From assembly GCA_021821305.1 (NCBI GenBank), contig JAKACP010000001.1, forward strand, positions 248,001 through 312,000: a stretch of 64,000 bases of DNA, given 5' to 3'. Both the position numbers and the translations under genes were made by a program. Shown in pieces: positions 7,240-15,071 of the stretch. The DNA comes from a bacterium. Its GTDB lineage: Bacteria > Patescibacteria > Paceibacteria > Moranbacterales > UBA1568. A model generated the notes under the pieces. It had not been told where the DNA came from. It saw only the letters and a list, made by a program, of their open reading frames with translations, and made no database searches. Positions within the stretch are counted from its first letter, which is position 1. Each line of letters begins with the position of its first letter.

Positions 7240-8222
7240 CAGGGAAAATCGGGTTTCTCGAACGTGTACTCCGTGATTTTTTTCGCCGGGCCGGACGGGA
7301 ACACCTGCCGTGGCGCGCACGGACCGTCGGCGCGTACGAGATCTGGGTGAGCGAGATCATGCTTCAGCAGACCCAGGTATCCCGCGTGATCGGGTATTAT
7401 GAAAAATTTCTCGTACGATTTCCGACGGTCGGATCGCTCGCGAAAGCTACGTGGGAGGAGTTCCTCCCGTACTACCGGGGACTCGGGTACTATGCGCGCG
7501 GGCGGAACATGCTCGCGACCGCGAAGATGATCGTCGAAACGTATGACGGAAAATTCCCGAAGGACGTGAACGAGCTCGGGAAGCTCCCGGGCGTCGGGCC
7601 GTACACCGCGGCGGCGATCGCGAGTTTCGCCTATGGAAGGAATACGATCGCGTGGGACACCAACCTTCACCGGGTCGTCGGGCGGTTCTTCTTCGGGTCG
7701 AGGCGAGCGGATCTTCCGAAGGAGAAATTGGAGGATATCCTTTCCATGAAGGCGAAGGTGTTCAATGCGGCGATGATGGATTTCGGCTCGGCGATCTGCA
7801 CCGCGCGGCCGAAATGCGGCGCGTGCCCCCTCTCGTCGCGATGCGTATATTTTTCCGAAGACGGTCAGAGAGAAAAACAAGAGACAAGACACAAGAAACA
7901 AGATACAAAAATATCCAAAACCTCAAATAAAAAATCCAAAATCAATTGGAGGGACGCACGAGCGTTCGTGTTCCTGCACGAGAACCACAGGAAATATTAT
8001 TCGTCGCGCAAGACGAAGTTCGTGCCGTTCGCCATCCCGCCGTCACACAACACGCGCGCCGGGGTCAAGGACTGGTTCCGTGATCGCCACGGACTCGAGC
8101 TCGCCGTCCGTCCGCCGCACAGGAAGGAAATGGTCGACGGCAAGCCGACGATCTTCATCAACGCGCAGATCCTTTCCGGAACGCCGGAATTCGCCGTCTT
8201 TCCCAAAGGTGTGTTGCCATAA
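7221..8222 (+). CDS. mutY: A/G-specific adenine glycosylase MutY
   Basis: Removes adenine mispaired with 8-oxoguanine. It has 333 residues. The N-terminal HhH-GPD domain carries the catalytic Glu in EIMLQQTQ (about E45), LPGVGPYTAAAI and the catalytic Asp in AWDTNLHR (about D146). The 4Fe-4S ligands fit C-x6-C-x2-C-x5-C (about C193, C199, C202, C208). A Lys/Gln/Thr-rich linker (about 215-242) encoded by an A-rich low-complexity tract leads to a short C-terminal NUDIX-like domain that is only weakly recognisable. The cluster makes it a likely client of the Suf system. Confidence 0.95.
   Translation: MRTALSTGKIGFLERVLRDFFRRAGREHLPWRARTVGAYEIWVSEIMLQQTQVSRVIGYYEKFLVRFPTVGSLAKATWEEFLPYYRGLGYYARGRNMLATAKMIVETYDGKFPKDVNELGKLPGVGPYTAAAIASFAYGRNTIAWDTNLHRVVGRFFFGSRRADLPKEKLEDILSMKAKVFNAAMMDFGSAICTARPKCGACPLSSRCVYFSEDGQREKQETRHKKQDTKISKTSNKKSKINWRDARAFVFLHENHRKYYSSRKTKFVPFAIPPSHNTRAGVKDWFRDRHGLELAVRPPHRKEMVDGKPTIFINAQILSGTPEFAVFPKGVLP
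7868..7956 (+). repeat. A-rich low-complexity tract inside mutY
   Basis: Degenerate repetition of ACAAGA/AACAAG words followed by TCCAAAA words, in frame in the linker between the catalytic and C-terminal domains. Its composition is very unlike the GC-rich flanks. Confidence 0.7.
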
Positions 8223-8290
8223 TGCGATCACCGAGGCAGTCGGTGGAAGAAAAAAAACGCTCGGGTGTATTAAGTCGTAGAGCCGGATCT

Positions 8291-8319
8291 TTGACATCGA
8301 TGCGCAGAAGATATGCTAA
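8291..8319 (+). promoter_or_regulatory. Promoter of the yggT-like operon
   Basis: TTGACA, a 17-nt spacer and TGCTAA. The -10 box covers an in-frame ATG at 8313, which supports the later start at 8337. Confidence 0.65.
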
Positions 8320-8336
8320 CCATTAATGTAAAGCGT

Positions 8337-8690
8337 ATGGACTCGTATGTTTCTTCGCGGACGAAGCCGTTGTATCGGGGCACGCAGATCGTTTGGTACG
8401 TGCTGGGTTTTTTGGAGGCGCTACTCGCATTCCGGTTCCTTCTCAAACTTCTCGGTGCCAATCCCGGTGCGGGTTTCACGGATTTCATCTATTCAGTCAC
8501 ATATCCGCTTGTCGCGCCGTTCCTCAACGTGTTCGGGACGGTGAGGGTCGAGGGAAGCGTGTGGGAGTGGGCGACGCTGCTTTCCATGCTCGTGTACTGG
8601 CTCATCGCCTCGGGAATCGTGAAACTGCTCGTCATGAGCAAGCCGGTCTCGACGCCGGAAGCGGCCGTGAAATTGGACCGACAGGACTAA
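8337..8690 (+). CDS. YggT-family membrane protein
   Basis: A 117-residue YggT-type protein with two hydrophobic regions (about residues 18-40 and 75-103), separated by the PGAGFTDFIYSVTYPLVAPF motif typical of the family. The role of YggT proteins is poorly defined; they have been linked to cell division and osmotic behaviour. The start at 8337 is chosen because the upstream ATG lies in the promoter. It is the first of three consecutive small membrane protein genes ending at a terminator near 9254. Confidence 0.85.
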   Translation: MDSYVSSRTKPLYRGTQIVWYVLGFLEALLAFRFLLKLLGANPGAGFTDFIYSVTYPLVAPFLNVFGTVRVEGSVWEWATLLSMLVYWLIASGIVKLLVMSKPVSTPEAAVKLDRQD

Positions 8691-8722
8691 CTGCCTGTCC
8701 CTAACAAGTAAGCGAAAACGCT

Positions 8723-8944
8723 ATGGCAACGATTATCAACAATCCGGATAGCGGTGGTGGCGGCGGCGTCGGCGTCGGCATAGTGGTCGGAGCGCTTGTT
8801 CTCCTGGTGATATTCCTCCTGTTTTTCTTCTACGGTTTTCCCTCACAGCGCGGTAGTGATACCGATTCCGGCGGCGACGGCGGGACGACCGTAAACGTTC
8901 CGGACAAAATCGAGGTGGACGTGAACGATACCTCGACACGATAG
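8723..8944 (+). CDS. Small Gly-rich single-pass membrane protein
   Basis: Function not recognised. The 73 residues consist of an Asn/Gly-rich N-terminus (SGGGGGVGVG), one very hydrophobic helix (about 17-38), and an acidic Ser/Gly/Asp-rich tail ending in DVNDTSTR. The ATG at 8723 follows the yggT-like gene by 32 nt in the same transcription unit. Confidence 0.7.
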   Translation: MATIINNPDSGGGGGVGVGIVVGALVLLVIFLLFFFYGFPSQRGSDTDSGGDGGTTVNVPDKIEVDVNDTSTR

Positions 8945-8985
8945 GCTCAAGGATTTTCGATCGTATAAATCACTAAGTTACGTGT

Positions 8986-9231
8986 ATGGGTATAATTCTT
9001 TGGATCGTCTTCGGTGCGTTGGCCGGGTGGATCGCTTCCCTGATCATGAAGACCGACGCCCAGCAGGGGGCGTTGCTCAACATCGTCGTGGGAATCGTCG
9101 GTGCCTTGATCGGCGGGTTCCTGATGAACTTCTTCGGGCAGACCGGAGTTACGGGGTTCAATCTCTACAGCCTGCTCGTGGCGATCATCGGAGCGATCGT
9201 GCTTCTGGCGGTTGTCAGGGCGCTCCGCTGA
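8986..9231 (+). CDS. GlsB/YeaQ/YmgE family membrane protein
   Basis: An 81-residue protein of the 'transglycosylase-associated' family. It has three membrane helices with the family pattern LWIVFGALAGWIASL, NIVVGIVGALIGGFL and LYSLLVAIIGAIVLL. The family is often stress-induced, but its biochemical role is unknown despite the name. It is the last gene before the terminator at 9254. Confidence 0.92.
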   Translation: MGIILWIVFGALAGWIASLIMKTDAQQGALLNIVVGIVGALIGGFLMNFFGQTGVTGFNLYSLLVAIIGAIVLLAVVRALR

Positions 9232-9253
9232 TACGGGCTCTCCCGGAGTTCAT

Positions 9254-9286
9254 CGAAAGGGTCCTTCCCGGGCCCTTTCGTGTTTT
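9254..9286 (+). terminator. Terminator after the small membrane protein operon
   Basis: CGAAAGGG pairs with CCCTTTCG and is followed by TGTTTT. Confidence 0.85.
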
Positions 9287-9327
9287 CACGCCATTCAGGA
9301 CGCTTCGTCTCCGGTATGAATTCCGCT

Positions 9328-9356
9328 TTGCTTTTTCAGCTCTTTTTCGGTAGAGT
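9328..9356 (+). promoter_or_regulatory. Promoter of the AI-2E permease/lgt operon
   Basis: TTGCTT, a 17-nt spacer and TAGAGT, upstream of the ATG at 9430. Confidence 0.5.
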
Positions 9357-9429
9357 ATCTAATAGATGTGCCTCATATCTTTCGGTCGGTAGCGGCACGG
9401 AAGCGGTTATCGATCATCACGCCATCAGT

Positions 9430-10482
9430 ATGAGCCTCCCGAATATCAATATCTATTTTTTCCTCGCGCTCCTCTTCCTCGCGGGTGTTGGCGTGTTCCT
9501 TATTTTCCAGCCCTTCCTGACCGCCATCCTCGTCGCGGCCATTCTCGCGGTCTTCTTTGCCCGGCCTTACGAATTCCTCAAAAAGACGTTCGGCGGCAAC
9601 GAGGGATGGGCGGCGATTTTCACCTGTCTCCTTGCGATAATCATCGTCATCGTGCCGCTGTCGATAGTGCTCAGTCTCGCGATCAATGAAGCCAATACGT
9701 TCTACCATTCGGAGCAGAGCTCGGGTCTGCTCGAAAAGAGCGTGGGTCTGCTCGATAAGATCCCACTGCTCAATTTCGGCGGTGGTGAGGGAGCCGCGCA
9801 GAGACTTTCCGGCTCATTCCAGGAGCTGAGCAAGACCATGATCGGATTTTTGGGTGCTGCATACCAGAGCGTAGCCGGATTCGTGCTTTGGCTGTTCGTC
9901 CTGTTTTTCTCCCTGTTCTATTTCCTCATCGACGGCAAGCGGGCCGTCGGATACCTCATGCAGCTTTCCCCCCTTCGCGACGAACATGAGAAGCTGCTGT
10001 TCCAGAAATTCATATCCATCAGCCGGGCGACGCTCAAGGGAACCCTGATCGTCGGGCTCATCCAGGGCTTTCTCGGCGGGGTAGCCTTCTGGATAGCCGG
10101 CGTGCCTTCGCCGATCATCTGGGGAATTTTCATGGCCATCCTCTCCCTCATCCCGATGGTCGGGGCGGGCATCATCTGGTTTCCGGCGAGCATCGTCCTT
10201 CTCCTCACGGGGAACATCTGGGAAGGGACATTCCTCCTCCTGTTCGGTGTCGGCATCGTCTCGACCATAGACAACATCCTCCGGCCCAAGCTCGTCGGTC
10301 GGGACACCCAGATGCACCCGCTCCTCGTCTTCTTCGCGACGCTCGGCGGCCTCTCGCTCTTCGGCATCTCGGGGTTCCTCATCGGCCCGATCATCCTGTC
10401 GCTCTTCATGGCGCTTGCGGACATCTATTCTTCCGAATATGCCTCGGAATTGCGTGAGTGCAACCATAACGGCAAGGTATGA
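9430..10482 (+). CDS. AI-2E family transporter (TqsA/PerM-like permease)
   Basis: A 350-residue polytopic membrane protein of the AI-2E/PerM family. Hydrophobic segments lie at the N-terminus (NIYFFLALLFLAGVG) and through the C-terminal half, where GLIQGFLGGVAFWIAGVPSPIIWG and the LVGRDTQMHPLLVFFATLGGL region are typical of the family. Substrates are known for few members. The start at 9430 is preferred because longer starts lie in or before the promoter. It overlaps lgt by 4 nt. A second family member lies at 35305. Confidence 0.9.
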   Translation: MSLPNINIYFFLALLFLAGVGVFLIFQPFLTAILVAAILAVFFARPYEFLKKTFGGNEGWAAIFTCLLAIIIVIVPLSIVLSLAINEANTFYHSEQSSGLLEKSVGLLDKIPLLNFGGGEGAAQRLSGSFQELSKTMIGFLGAAYQSVAGFVLWLFVLFFSLFYFLIDGKRAVGYLMQLSPLRDEHEKLLFQKFISISRATLKGTLIVGLIQGFLGGVAFWIAGVPSPIIWGIFMAILSLIPMVGAGIIWFPASIVLLLTGNIWEGTFLLLFGVGIVSTIDNILRPKLVGRDTQMHPLLVFFATLGGLSLFGISGFLIGPIILSLFMALADIYSSEYASELRECNHNGKV

Positions 10483-11315
10483 GTGACGGGTGGTGGCGGC
10501 ACATCCCGGAAATCATAGACCCGATCGTCTTTTCGCTCGGGTCTTTTTCACTCCGATGGTATGCCGTTCTCTTCATCTTCGGCTGGATGGCGGCCGTCAC
10601 CTTCCTGGCATGGAGGATCCGGAGGAGGGAGTTCCTGCTCGGTCGTGAGGCGCTGTGGGATATCGCCATCATCGTGCTTGCCGGCGCAATGGTCGGCGGA
10701 CGGCTCGGGTACGCGATTTTTTATGATCCGTCGCTGCTCAGGGAGCCGCTTTCGCTCATCTCGCCGTATGATCCGTCCGGGATGTGGACCGGTATCCGTG
10801 GCATGAGTTTCCATGGGGCGCTTGTCGGTGCCGTTTCCGGCCTGTTCCTCGTCGCGAAAGTACGGAAGATCGATTTCTGGATCCTGGCTGATTTCCTCGT
10901 ACCAGCCGTACCGATAGCCATATTTTTCGGCAGGATGGGGAATTTTTTCAACCTCGAGCTGATCGGACGGGAAACCGGGAAACCATGGGGGATGTATTTC
11001 CCGAATTATCCGTCTCCCCGGCATCCTTCACAGCTCTATGAAGCCTTTTTCGAGGGAATTCTCCTCTTTCTGCTTTTCTCGCGTCTTCGAAACAAAAAGC
11101 TTCCGAAAGGGATGCTGTCGGCGATATTCCTGGCGTCATACGGAGCACTCAGGTTTCTCCTCGAATTCTGGCGTGAGCCGGATGTCGGAGCCGAGCTCGT
11201 TTTCGGCTGGATGACGCCTGGGCAAGCGCTTTCAGTCGGGATGTTCGCCATATCTTCGGTGGTATTCTTCTGGATATTCCGGAGGAAAAATGCTATGATG
11301 AGAAAAGACAGATAA
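10479..11315 (+). CDS. lgt: Prolipoprotein diacylglyceryl transferase Lgt
   Basis: Transfers diacylglycerol to the lipobox Cys of prolipoproteins in the inner membrane (278 residues, seven predicted helices). Family motifs seen: LRWYAVLFIFGW, GGRLGYAIFYDP, RGMSFHGALVGA, the Lgt signature GRMGNFFNLELIGRET, and RHPSQLYEAFFEG. It is translationally coupled to the upstream permease (ATGA overlap) and followed 16 nt later by a thioredoxin-fold gene. Confidence 0.97.
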   Translation: MSDGWWRHIPEIIDPIVFSLGSFSLRWYAVLFIFGWMAAVTFLAWRIRRREFLLGREALWDIAIIVLAGAMVGGRLGYAIFYDPSLLREPLSLISPYDPSGMWTGIRGMSFHGALVGAVSGLFLVAKVRKIDFWILADFLVPAVPIAIFFGRMGNFFNLELIGRETGKPWGMYFPNYPSPRHPSQLYEAFFEGILLFLLFSRLRNKKLPKGMLSAIFLASYGALRFLLEFWREPDVGAELVFGWMTPGQALSVGMFAISSVVFFWIFRRKNAMMRKDR

Positions 11316-11331
11316 GACTTTTTCGTTTCTT

Positions 11332-11730
11332 ATGGGAAAAATTATCGGAATAGCCGCAGTGATCGGACTCGTCTTGGGCGGAGCTTATTTCTGGAACATG
11401 CAGGACCGCGGAAGCGATTCGAATCCCTCTTCGTCGTCTGATCAGGGGATAGTCTACTACTACGGGGAAGAGTGTCCGCATTGCAAGGATGTCGCGGCTT
11501 TCCTTGAGGAGAACAAGATCGCCGAAAAGGTCCGATTCGAGAAGAAGGAAGTCTGGCACAACAGATCGAACGCCGCGGAAATGGACGGAAAGGCCAAGAT
11601 TTGCGGGTTGGACAAGGAGAGTGTGGGGGTTCCGTTTCTGTTTGCCGAGGGGAAATGTTATATCGGCACACCGGAAGTCGAGGGGTATTTCAAGGCGGCG
11701 GCCGGATTGCCGGGCGGAAAGAAGAAGTAG
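11332..11730 (+). CDS. Membrane-anchored thioredoxin/glutaredoxin-like protein
   Basis: 132 residues. The N-terminal hydrophobic anchor (about 4-20) is followed by a Ser/Asp-rich linker and a small thioredoxin-fold domain with a CPHC active site (C48-C51) and a cis-Pro in VGVPFLF. It probably acts outside the membrane as a thiol-disulfide oxidoreductase. It sits in the lgt operon directly before a Cys-containing lysozyme-like protein, a possible substrate; that link is inference. Confidence 0.8.
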   Translation: MGKIIGIAAVIGLVLGGAYFWNMQDRGSDSNPSSSSDQGIVYYYGEECPHCKDVAAFLEENKIAEKVRFEKKEVWHNRSNAAEMDGKAKICGLDKESVGVPFLFAEGKCYIGTPEVEGYFKAAAGLPGGKKK

Positions 11731-11751
11731 CCTAAAACAAAAGGACTCCCT

Positions 11752-12834
11752 ATGCATTCACGGGTGTTCCCCTTGAGGGAACAGCGGACCAATACCATAG
11801 ACGGCATCGCGCCACCGACACGGACAAATCGATCGGTGGCGAAACGCGCTTCCGACCGATCGCCCGATTCCTTCGCGGCGACGGTGTTTTCACGCGGAAA
11901 GCGATCGTCGGTGGTCGTCTTCGCGAAGGACGGCTATGTGTATCCGGCACGGGCCATCGATATCCTCGGCGAGCGCCCGCTTTTCCTTTCATCGACGGGC
12001 ATGGTCGACGGACTGCACAAGAAGGGCATCGTGATCCCGGCCGCACATATCCGGAAACCGGCGTTGTTCGTGGAACCCAGCCGCGAGGCGTTCGCGGCCG
12101 TGGAACGGAGCTTCCGGAATCTCGGTGAAAACGTGGCCGCCGGAGTTTCCGGATTCCGTCTCGGATTGTCGCCGTCGCGTGCGGCATACGCGCCGCTTGT
12201 CGGTGCCATGGCGCTCGGCATGGTTTCCGCGCTCCTGCTCGAACATTCCTTCGGCGGGGGAGTCAAAGCGGAGGAGGCCCGCATCGTCTATGTGGAACGA
12301 CCGGCGGAGGGAGAACGTGTTCTCGGGGCCGGATCCGATGCGTCGGATCTCCTCGATACGGAAGCGATCCTTTCCGATCTCGCGATCGAGGATCCGAGCA
12401 AGAAGGAATTCGAGGAGCGCGTCCGGAACATGGTGAAGGGATACCCGATCGAGGACATGATCCCCTATATCGTCGAACAGGACCGGACGGTCGCGATGTT
12501 CCTCGTCGCCATCGCCAAAAAGGAAAGCAACTGGGGTCGCCGGATCCCGGTCCTCGATGGACAGGATTGTTTCAACTATTGGGGATATCGCGGGATACGG
12601 AAAATGATGGGCACGGGCGGACATACCTGCTTCAATAGCCGCGAGGATGCCGTCGATACCGTCGGAAAACGTCTCGACACGCTTATCAACAAGCACGATC
12701 TCGACACGCCGGCGGACCTCATCCTCTGGAAGTGCGGTTCCTCGTGCGCCGGGCACAGTCCGTACAGCGTGAAGAAGTGGATTTCCGATGTCGATCTCTA
12801 CTATCAGAAGCTCAACAAGGAAGGCGACGCATAG
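11752..12834 (+). CDS. Membrane-anchored lysozyme-like (glucosaminidase/transglycosylase-fold) protein
   Basis: 360 residues. Residues 1-145 form an unassigned cytoplasmic-side region, a hydrophobic helix lies near 147-166, and the C-terminal domain (about 215-350) is lysozyme-like with a likely catalytic Glu in AKKESNWG (E259), then DCFNYWGYRG, CFNSREDAV and WKCGSSCAGHSP. A peptidoglycan-cleaving role is inferred from the fold-like motif. Three to four Cys in the domain may form disulfides. The start is supported by AAAGGA before the ATG. A paralogue of the C-terminal domain follows at 13195. Confidence 0.7.
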   Translation: MHSRVFPLREQRTNTIDGIAPPTRTNRSVAKRASDRSPDSFAATVFSRGKRSSVVVFAKDGYVYPARAIDILGERPLFLSSTGMVDGLHKKGIVIPAAHIRKPALFVEPSREAFAAVERSFRNLGENVAAGVSGFRLGLSPSRAAYAPLVGAMALGMVSALLLEHSFGGGVKAEEARIVYVERPAEGERVLGAGSDASDLLDTEAILSDLAIEDPSKKEFEERVRNMVKGYPIEDMIPYIVEQDRTVAMFLVAIAKKESNWGRRIPVLDGQDCFNYWGYRGIRKMMGTGGHTCFNSREDAVDTVGKRLDTLINKHDLDTPADLILWKCGSSCAGHSPYSVKKWISDVDLYYQKLNKEGDA

Positions 12835-12867
12835 TCCGATCGGATCCGCGTCAAGGTCGATTTCGGG

Positions 12868-12892
12868 CGAGAGAATATCTCGTTTTTGTTTT
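12868..12892 (+). terminator. Terminator after the lgt operon
   Basis: A CGAGA/TCTCG stem with a 5-nt loop is followed by TTTTTGTTTT. Confidence 0.7.
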
Positions 12893-12919
12893 GAATAAGG
12901 TAAAAAAATGAAAATCCCT

Positions 12920-12948
12920 TTGACGGATTCCCGAAAAAACGATAGAAT
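12920..12948 (+). promoter_or_regulatory. Promoter of the 13195 gene
   Basis: TTGACG, a 17-nt spacer and TAGAAT. Transcription would start near 12955, so the whole hairpin element at 12988 falls in the 5' untranslated region. Confidence 0.7.
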
Positions 12949-12987
12949 GGACAGTACGTTCTTTTGACACCGCAGGGCTGGAGGGTC

Positions 12988-13177
12988 TTAGCAACTGTTC
13001 AAACTCTCACCGCACAAGTTAAGAGAAGAGATTCCGCTTGTCGGATGAAATCCGAAAATTTCGGCTGCAAACCCTTCACGTCTCGTCGGGGTACGACAGT
13101 AACCCTTCTCGACGTTCACGGTTTTCGCTCGAAATTTTCGGATTTCATCTCGACATGAGAATTTGAACAGTTACTTA
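12988..13177 (+). repeat. Long-hairpin repeat element, copy B
   Basis: About 190 bp. Terminal arms TTAGCAACTGTTCAAA and TTTGAACAGTTACTTAA are inverted. A perfect 20-bp inner stem (13044-13063 with 13130-13149) encloses a 66-nt apical segment. Same orientation as copy A. It lies in the predicted 5' leader of the downstream gene, ending 17 nt before its ATG. Confidence 0.88.
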
Positions 13178-13194
13178 ATGATTAACTGCCAATT

Positions 13195-13971
13195 ATGCAG
13201 GAAATCGGTTTGGTCGGAGGGGATGAAGAAGCGAATAAACGTCGAAAAAAATCAATCCGAGTGTATCCGAAGCGACGCGTGAGACGCGCCCTTTTTCTTT
13301 CGGGTATGTTGTTCTCGCTGGGAGCGTCGGTATTCGCTCTCGCTCCGGAAATCGGCACGGAGGAGCGCATGGATGCGCCTTCCGAGCGCATTTCCGATAT
13401 CAGGAAGGAACTGTGCATCATCCGTCTTGAGCGGGGATTCTGGGAGTCATTCGCGGAGCGGGATACGGAGAGCCGGCAGTCCGATGGGATGGCCGAGTGC
13501 GTGGACCTGGTCTACGGAGAGGAGTCGCTCGTTTCGACGAGCGTGACCGATCTTGAGAACGAGATACGACTGCTCGTAGCCGGTACGCCGATGGAGGCGA
13601 TGGCCCCCCATATCGCGCGCTTCGACCGCGAAATAGCCGCGCTCCTGGTCGGTATCGCCAAAAAGGAATCGAGCTGGGGTCAGAGGGTTCCTCTCGATGC
13701 CGCCGGGGAGGATTGCTTCAATTATTGGGGATACAAGGGGGCGGGAGCCCGCGGTGTCGCCATGGGGCATGGCTGTTTCGGGTCTCCGGAGGAAGCGGTC
13801 CGGATGGTGGGCAACCGACTCGTCGAACTCGTCGCACTGCGACAGACGAGCGAACCGGAGAACATGATCATCTGGAAATGCGGTTCCTCGTGTGCCGGGC
13901 ACAGCCCGGAAAGCGTCCGGAAATGGATCGCCGATGTCGATCTGTATTACCAGAAAATCGTGAAGCTCTAG
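13195..13971 (+). CDS. Membrane-anchored lysozyme-like protein, second paralogue
   Basis: 258 residues. A basic N-terminus precedes a hydrophobic anchor (about 31-50), a variable Cys-containing region, and a C-terminal domain closely resembling that of the gene at 11752: AKKESSWG (E159), DCFNYWGYKG, CFGSPEEAV, WKCGSSCAGHSPESVRKW and DVDLYYQK. A peptidoglycan hydrolase is the likely role. The N-terminal halves of the two paralogues are unrelated, so only the domain was duplicated. No Shine-Dalgarno sequence is visible before the ATG; a hairpin element occupies its leader. Confidence 0.7.
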   Translation: MQEIGLVGGDEEANKRRKKSIRVYPKRRVRRALFLSGMLFSLGASVFALAPEIGTEERMDAPSERISDIRKELCIIRLERGFWESFAERDTESRQSDGMAECVDLVYGEESLVSTSVTDLENEIRLLVAGTPMEAMAPHIARFDREIAALLVGIAKKESSWGQRVPLDAAGEDCFNYWGYKGAGARGVAMGHGCFGSPEEAVRMVGNRLVELVALRQTSEPENMIIWKCGSSCAGHSPESVRKWIADVDLYYQKIVKL

Positions 13972-14075
13972 CGGCAGACATGCGAGCGATCAGCCGTCCG
14001 ATACGGGGCGATGGAGCACTTCGGCGATCCGCCGGGGTGCTTTTCCTTTCCCGTCGGTTGAGGTAGAATGACGGC

Positions 14076-15017
14076 ATGACATGGATATTCATCGCGCTCG
14101 GCGGATACTTCTTCAATGCTCTCGCGGCGCTGTTCGACAAACTGCTCCTTTCGGATAATCGTATAGGTTCTCCGGCGCTCTACGCGTTCTTCACCTCCCT
14201 CGTGAGCCTGTTCGCGATCGTTCTCCTCCCGTTCGGTTTCGTCTTCATGCTGCCCGATGCGGTCTTCCTTGGAGTCATTTCCGGCATTCTCTTCCTCCTC
14301 GGGCTCATCGCCTTTTATGCGGCGGTGAAACGAAGCGAGATATCGCGCGTCGCGCCGTTGGTCGGGGTTTCCGTCATCGGCTTCCTTTTCGTCGCGACCA
14401 TCGTCCGAGGCGTCGCCGCCGGATACGAGTACGATGCGGTCAGTATCATCGCGCTTCTCTTGCTCGCGGCGGGGAGTTTCTTTCTTGCGAAGCCCGGGAA
14501 AGGGGCGCATGATCCGAAGCTTGTCCGATTCGTGCTGCTCTCCGGCGCGCTTATGGCGGCCTCGCTCGTCGTGCTCAAGGAGTCCTATCTCCTCTCGAAT
14601 TTCGCCACCGGATTCTTCTGGTCGCGGATGGGCATGTTCCTCACGGGTATGAGTCTGCTCGCGTTTCCGGCGCTTCGCGGCCAGATCTTTTCCGGGAGCG
14701 ACCGGCACGCGAAGCCGACGAAGCGCAACGCCGCGACGGCGACGCTCTTTTTCATGAACAAGGCGTTCGGAGGACTCGGCGCGTTCCTCATATCGTACGC
14801 GGTGTCGCTCGGGCCGGTGACGTTCGTGCAGGGGTTGAACGGAACACAGTTCGCGCTCGTCTTCCTGCTCGCGGTACCCCTCTCGATCCGGTATCCGGAA
14901 ATTTTCCGGGAAGAGACCGATCGGAACACCATCATCCAGAAGACGGCGGCGATCATCCTTATCGCCCTCGGCATCGCCCTCATCGCGACCAATGGACAGC
15001 TCTCCGGATTTCTCTAG
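14076..15017 (+). CDS. DMT-superfamily (EamA-like) transporter
   Basis: 313 residues with about ten hydrophobic helices in two similar halves, as in EamA/DMT carriers. It begins MTWIFIALGGYFFNALAALF and has AAVKRSEISRVAPLVGVSV typical of EamA repeats. The substrate is unknown. A TAGAAT box ends only 6 nt before the ATG, suggesting a leaderless or nearly leaderless transcript. Confidence 0.85.
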   Translation: MTWIFIALGGYFFNALAALFDKLLLSDNRIGSPALYAFFTSLVSLFAIVLLPFGFVFMLPDAVFLGVISGILFLLGLIAFYAAVKRSEISRVAPLVGVSVIGFLFVATIVRGVAAGYEYDAVSIIALLLLAAGSFFLAKPGKGAHDPKLVRFVLLSGALMAASLVVLKESYLLSNFATGFFWSRMGMFLTGMSLLAFPALRGQIFSGSDRHAKPTKRNAATATLFFMNKAFGGLGAFLISYAVSLGPVTFVQGLNGTQFALVFLLAVPLSIRYPEIFREETDRNTIIQKTAAIILIALGIALIATNGQLSGFL

Positions 15018-15071
15018 GGATTCCGAGTGAACCCCCGGAGCGTCGAAAACAAACATTAATATGCAACCGTT

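Noticed and set aside
8228..8256. CACCGA/TCGGTG hairpin after mutY as a terminator
   Set aside because: It is followed by an A-run on the + strand rather than T, and the - strand has no gene ending there.
8313..8336. ATG at 8313 for the YggT-like protein
   Set aside because: It falls in the -10 region of a TTGACA promoter; the next ATG at 8337 starts the conserved protein.
8680..8699. GACAGG/CCTGTC hairpin after the YggT-like gene as a terminator
   Set aside because: Short stem with a long loop and no T-run; the downstream small membrane genes probably share the transcript.
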